From: JAHQVK01 sp036788295
Lineage (GTDB): Bacteria > Myxococcota > Kuafuiibacteriia > Kuafuiibacteriales > Kuafuiibacteriaceae
Direction: 5' to 3'
Length of the DNA: 64,000 nucleotides
Assembly (NCBI GenBank): GCA_036788295.1
Contig: DAIQNR010000026.1
Location: 1-64,000 of the forward strand
Under the pieces are notes generated by a model. The model saw only the letters and a program-made list of their open reading frames with translations. It searched no databases and was not told the DNA's origin. Made by a program: the position numbers and the translations under genes. Shown one piece after another: positions 61,397-64,000 of this stretch (position 1 is the stretch's first letter; each line of letters opens with the position of its first letter).

Positions 61397-62731
61397 TCAG
61401 GTCTCGCCCTCCTGCCCGAGCCCGTGCTTTCGCAGGAGCTTGTGCAGGTATTTTCGGTCCATGCGGGCGGCGCGCGCGGCAGCGCTGACGTTGCTGCGGT
61501 GGGAGTCGAGCAGTCGGCGCAAGAAGGCTTGCTCCCGCTCCGCGAGCCACCGCTCCTTGGCCTCCCCGAAGGACAGGTGAGGGTCGAAGCGCGGCAGAGG
61601 CGGCTCGGTGCGCCCGGAGGACGGGGACGACTCTCCGAGCCGGTCGATGGCGAGCCGGGCCCCCGGACGCACCGCAGCGAGCAGGACCGCCCGTTCGATC
61701 GCGTTCTTGAGCTCGCGGACGTTCCCCGGCCAGTCGTGGCGCATGAGCCGCTGCATCATCGCGTCGTCGAGCCGGGGCGGCGCGAGGCCCCGTGACCGGG
61801 CCGTCGCCCCGATGAAGTGCTCGACGAGCTGCGGGATGTCCTCCCTGCGGTCCCGCAAGGGCGGGATCGTCATGGTGATGACCGAGAGCCGAAAGTAGAG
61901 GTCTTCGCGGAAGACCCCTCGCTCGACCTCCCGGGCGAGATCCCGGCGGGACGACGCCACGACCCGGATGTCCACCGGGCGGGACTGGCTCGCCCCGACC
62001 GCCCGGACCTCGCGGGCGTCGAGCACGCGCAGCAACTTCGGCTGCAGATCGAGCTCGAGCTCGCCGAGCTCGTCCACGAACACCGTCCCTCCGCTCGCCA
62101 GCTCGAAAGCGCCCTGGCGCCGGGCGTAGGCGCCAGAAAACGCCCCCTTCTCGTGGCCGAACAGCTCCGACTCGGCGAGCTGGCGCTGCACCGCGCCGCA
62201 GTCCACCACCACGAAGCCGCGATCCGCTCGGTGGCTCCGGTCGTGCAGCGCCCGGGCGATGAGGCCTTTGCCGGTCCCGGTCTCGCCCTGAAGCAGCACG
62301 GTCGCTTCGGTGGCGGCCACCCGGTCGATGAGGCCGAAGAGCCGCCGCATCGGCTCGGACGCCCCGACCAGCGGCCCGTAGCTCGGCTCCGGCCAGGGCT
62401 CGATCGGGACCTCCTGCCGCTCCGGCGCAAACGCGATCTCGACCTGTCCGGCACGAAACACCGACCCGGCGGTGAGGGGCGCCTCGTGCACCCGCGCCCC
62501 GGCCACGAAGGTGCCGTTGGTGGAGCCGAGGTCGTACAGCCGCCACTGATCCCCGCCGACCCGCGCGATGCGGAGGTGCCGGCGGGAGACGGTGGGATCG
62601 GTCAGCACGAGGTCGCAGTCGCCGAGCTTGCCGACCACCACGACGTCGCGAGCCACGATGCAGGACCGGCCGGCGTCGGCGCCCGTCCGGGCGGTGAGCA
62701 CCATGCGGTACAGCGCGGGCCGTTCGGCCAT
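61397..62731 (-). CDS. FHA-domain sigma-54 activator
   Basis: A 444-residue bacterial enhancer-binding protein. An N-terminal FHA domain (about residues 15-100) contains SRRHLRI and STNGTFV, which bind phosphothreonine. The AAA+ core has Walker A GETGTGKG, GAFSGA (sigma-54-contacting loop, Ser for the usual Thr), Walker B FVDELGE and sensor motif SSRRDLA. The C-terminus carries a Fis-type helix-turn-helix (AARAARMDRKYLHKLL). FHA-EBPs in myxobacteria read kinase output, and two Ser/Thr kinases lie in this window, but no direct link is shown. Target promoter unknown. Confidence 0.93.
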   Translation of the reverse strand: MAERPALYRMVLTARTGADAGRSCIVARDVVVVGKLGDCDLVLTDPTVSRRHLRIARVGGDQWRLYDLGSTNGTFVAGARVHEAPLTAGSVFRAGQVEIAFAPERQEVPIEPWPEPSYGPLVGASEPMRRLFGLIDRVAATEATVLLQGETGTGKGLIARALHDRSHRADRGFVVVDCGAVQRQLAESELFGHEKGAFSGAYARRQGAFELASGGTVFVDELGELELDLQPKLLRVLDAREVRAVGASQSRPVDIRVVASSRRDLAREVERGVFREDLYFRLSVITMTIPPLRDRREDIPQLVEHFIGATARSRGLAPPRLDDAMMQRLMRHDWPGNVRELKNAIERAVLLAAVRPGARLAIDRLGESSPSSGRTEPPLPRFDPHLSFGEAKERWLAEREQAFLRRLLDSHRSNVSAAARAARMDRKYLHKLLRKHGLGQEGET

Positions 62732-62898
62732 GGGTGAGGGAGCATAGCGCAAGGCGACCCCGCCCGCAGCGGGGGCGTTCGGAAAACGGTTTGACGTCCC
62801 GGACAGGGGGGTTAGAAGGGGCGCGCTCGGCAGGCTCCCGCGCACACTCTGCAGGTGTCGGGCCAATCCAACCTGCCGATAGCGGAGGTTCAGCGCCC

Positions 62899-63840
62899 AT
62901 GGCGATCATCGAGGTCGAGGGCCTCAAAAAACGGTACGGCCAGCTCGAAGCGCTCCGCGGGATCGACTTCTCCATCGAGAAGGGCGAGGTCATCGGCCTC
63001 CTCGGTCCCAACGGCGCCGGCAAGACGACGACCATGAAGATCCTCGCTGGCTACTTGCAGCCTACCGAGGGGACCGCACGGGTGGCCGGACGGGACGTGG
63101 TCGAAGACCCGCACGGCGTGCAGTCCGTGCTCGGCTACCTACCTGAAAACGCTCCCCTTTACCTCGACATGGCGGTGCAGGAATACCTGCTCATGGTCGC
63201 GGAGCTGCGGGGCGTTCCGAACGAGCGGCTGACTGGGCTGCTCTCCGAGGCGGTCTACTCCACTGGCCTGCAGGACCGGTTGACTCAACCGATCGGGGCC
63301 CTCTCGAAAGGGTTCCGTCAGCGGGTCGGGCTCGCGTCGGCGATCCTCCACGAGCCGCAGGTTCTGATTCTGGACGAGCCGACCAACGGCCTCGACCCGA
63401 CCCAGATCGTCGAGATCCGAGCCCTCATCGCCCGGTTGGCCAAGACATCCACCGTGATCGTGTCCACCCACATCCTTTCGGAGGTGGAGGCGACATGCGA
63501 CCGGGCGATCATCATCATCGATGGTCAGATCAAGGCCGACGCGCGGCTCGCCGAGCTGACCCAATCCTCGAGCGCGATCGTCGGCGTCGTCGGAGAAGGT
63601 GCCGGTCAGGTCGCCGGGGCCCTCGAAGAGATCGAAGGGGTGCACCAGGTCCGCGCCGAAGGCGAACTCAGGGGGGTCAGCCGCTACCGGGTGGTCGGCG
63701 ACAAGGGGCTCGACCTGTGCCCGATGATCTTCGACCTCGCGAAGCATCGAGGTCTCCGCCTCGCCGAGCTGCGCCAAGAGACTCGAACCCTCGAGTCGGT
63801 GTTTCGCGAGCTGGCCGAGCGCCGAGGAGTCGCCGCGTGA
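62899..63840 (+). CDS. ABC-2-type transporter ATPase (GldA-like)
   Basis: A 313-residue ATPase with all ABC motifs: Walker A GPNGAGKTTT (about residues 39-48), Q-loop YLPENAPLY, signature LSKGFRQRVGLASAI (a variant of LSGGQ), Walker B VLILDEPTNGLD and H-loop STHILSE. A C-terminal extension of about 80 residues is typical of the GldA/NosF/CcmA group of ABC-2 exporters. The stop overlaps the permease start as GTGA. It probably powers the permease, which runs out of the window. Confidence 0.9.
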   Translation: MAIIEVEGLKKRYGQLEALRGIDFSIEKGEVIGLLGPNGAGKTTTMKILAGYLQPTEGTARVAGRDVVEDPHGVQSVLGYLPENAPLYLDMAVQEYLLMVAELRGVPNERLTGLLSEAVYSTGLQDRLTQPIGALSKGFRQRVGLASAILHEPQVLILDEPTNGLDPTQIVEIRALIARLAKTSTVIVSTHILSEVEATCDRAIIIIDGQIKADARLAELTQSSSAIVGVVGEGAGQVAGALEEIEGVHQVRAEGELRGVSRYRVVGDKGLDLCPMIFDLAKHRGLRLAELRQETRTLESVFRELAERRGVAA

Positions 63841-64000
63841 ACCACGTCATCGCCATCGCCAAGAAGGAGCTTCGAGGCTACTTTCGATCGCCGGTCGCGA
63901 TCATCTTCCTCGGGGTCTACCTCGCCTTCTCTCTGTTCACGTTCTTTTGGGCGGAGCAGTTCTTCGCCCGAAACATCGCCGACCTTCGGCCGCTGTTCAG
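63837..64000 (+). CDS. ABC-2-type permease (3' truncated)
   Basis: Only the first 54 residues lie in the window. GTG start (GTGA overlap with the ATPase gene). It reads IAKKELRGYFRSP then a first membrane helix (AIIFLGVYLAFSLFTFFW), the typical GldF-like N-terminus of ABC-2 permeases. The rest is beyond base 64000. Confidence 0.85.
   Translation, partial: MNHVIAIAKKELRGYFRSPVAIIFLGVYLAFSLFTFFWAEQFFARNIADLRPLF

Overview
The window is a dense, high-GC (about 70%) bacterial chromosome segment, most likely from a myxobacterium (Myxococcota). The first protein ends in a MYXO-CTERM-like tail (Gly-Gly-Cys, membrane helix, Arg cluster). Hanks-type Ser/Thr kinases, an FHA-domain sigma-54 activator, many lipoproteins with low-complexity linkers, a HAD-IG 5'-nucleotidase and a gliding-type ABC transporter fit the same group. 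No rRNA, tRNA, CRISPR array, phage or insertion sequence was recognised, and no gene-free stretch exceeds 300 bases.

Layout. 1-9.3 kb: a cell-surface protein with CARDB and Ig-like repeats (5' truncated), then minus-strand genes: a PknK-like kinase/ATPase/TPR regulator with two small upstream partners, and a nucleoside-salvage operon (thymidine phosphorylase, purine nucleoside phosphorylase, HAD phosphatase) joined by 4-base overlaps. 9.5-18 kb: an outer-membrane-like protein, an ABC1/UbiB kinase, a very unusual topoisomerase III fused to a degenerate RecQ-like helicase that keeps its zinc site, Fe-superoxide dismutase and a HAD-IG nucleotidase. 18-24.7 kb: an envelope-export operon (ABC ATPase, two FtsX/LolE-type permeases, LolA-like carrier, outer-membrane protein). 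25-30.3 kb: a secreted beta-barrel protein, a membrane-anchored kinase and a thioredoxin/PEGA mosaic.

30.5-35.7 kb: a complete minus-strand isc operon (merR-type regulator, iscS, iscU, iscA, hscB, hscA), nearly all genes touching or overlapping. It departs from the textbook operon in three ways: a MerR-family protein with a four-Cys tail replaces IscR, IscS has a roughly 50-residue insertion, and HscB carries an N-terminal four-Cys zinc finger like human HSCB. Two dyads lie upstream. fabH and a six-domain fasciclin lipoprotein follow.

40-49.8 kb: an EEP-family nuclease/phosphatase, an SCP2-like protein, a metallophosphoesterase, and a polyhydroxyalkanoate cluster (phaC, acyl-CoA ligase, phaE-like gene, with phaR divergent), then a lipoprotein and a beta-lactamase-fold hydrolase. 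49.9-52.5 kb: a lower-GC gluzincin-like peptidase gene split by a 100-N scaffold gap whose two edges are identical 55-bp sequences. Collapsing the overlap restores one open frame. 52.6-64 kb: a GMC oxidoreductase with a Tat-exported partner, a class V aminotransferase, a methyltransferase, a VWA/calcium-repeat lipoprotein, a glycosyltransferase, a propeller-like lipoprotein, an FHA/sigma-54 activator, and an ABC transporter pair whose permease runs off the end.
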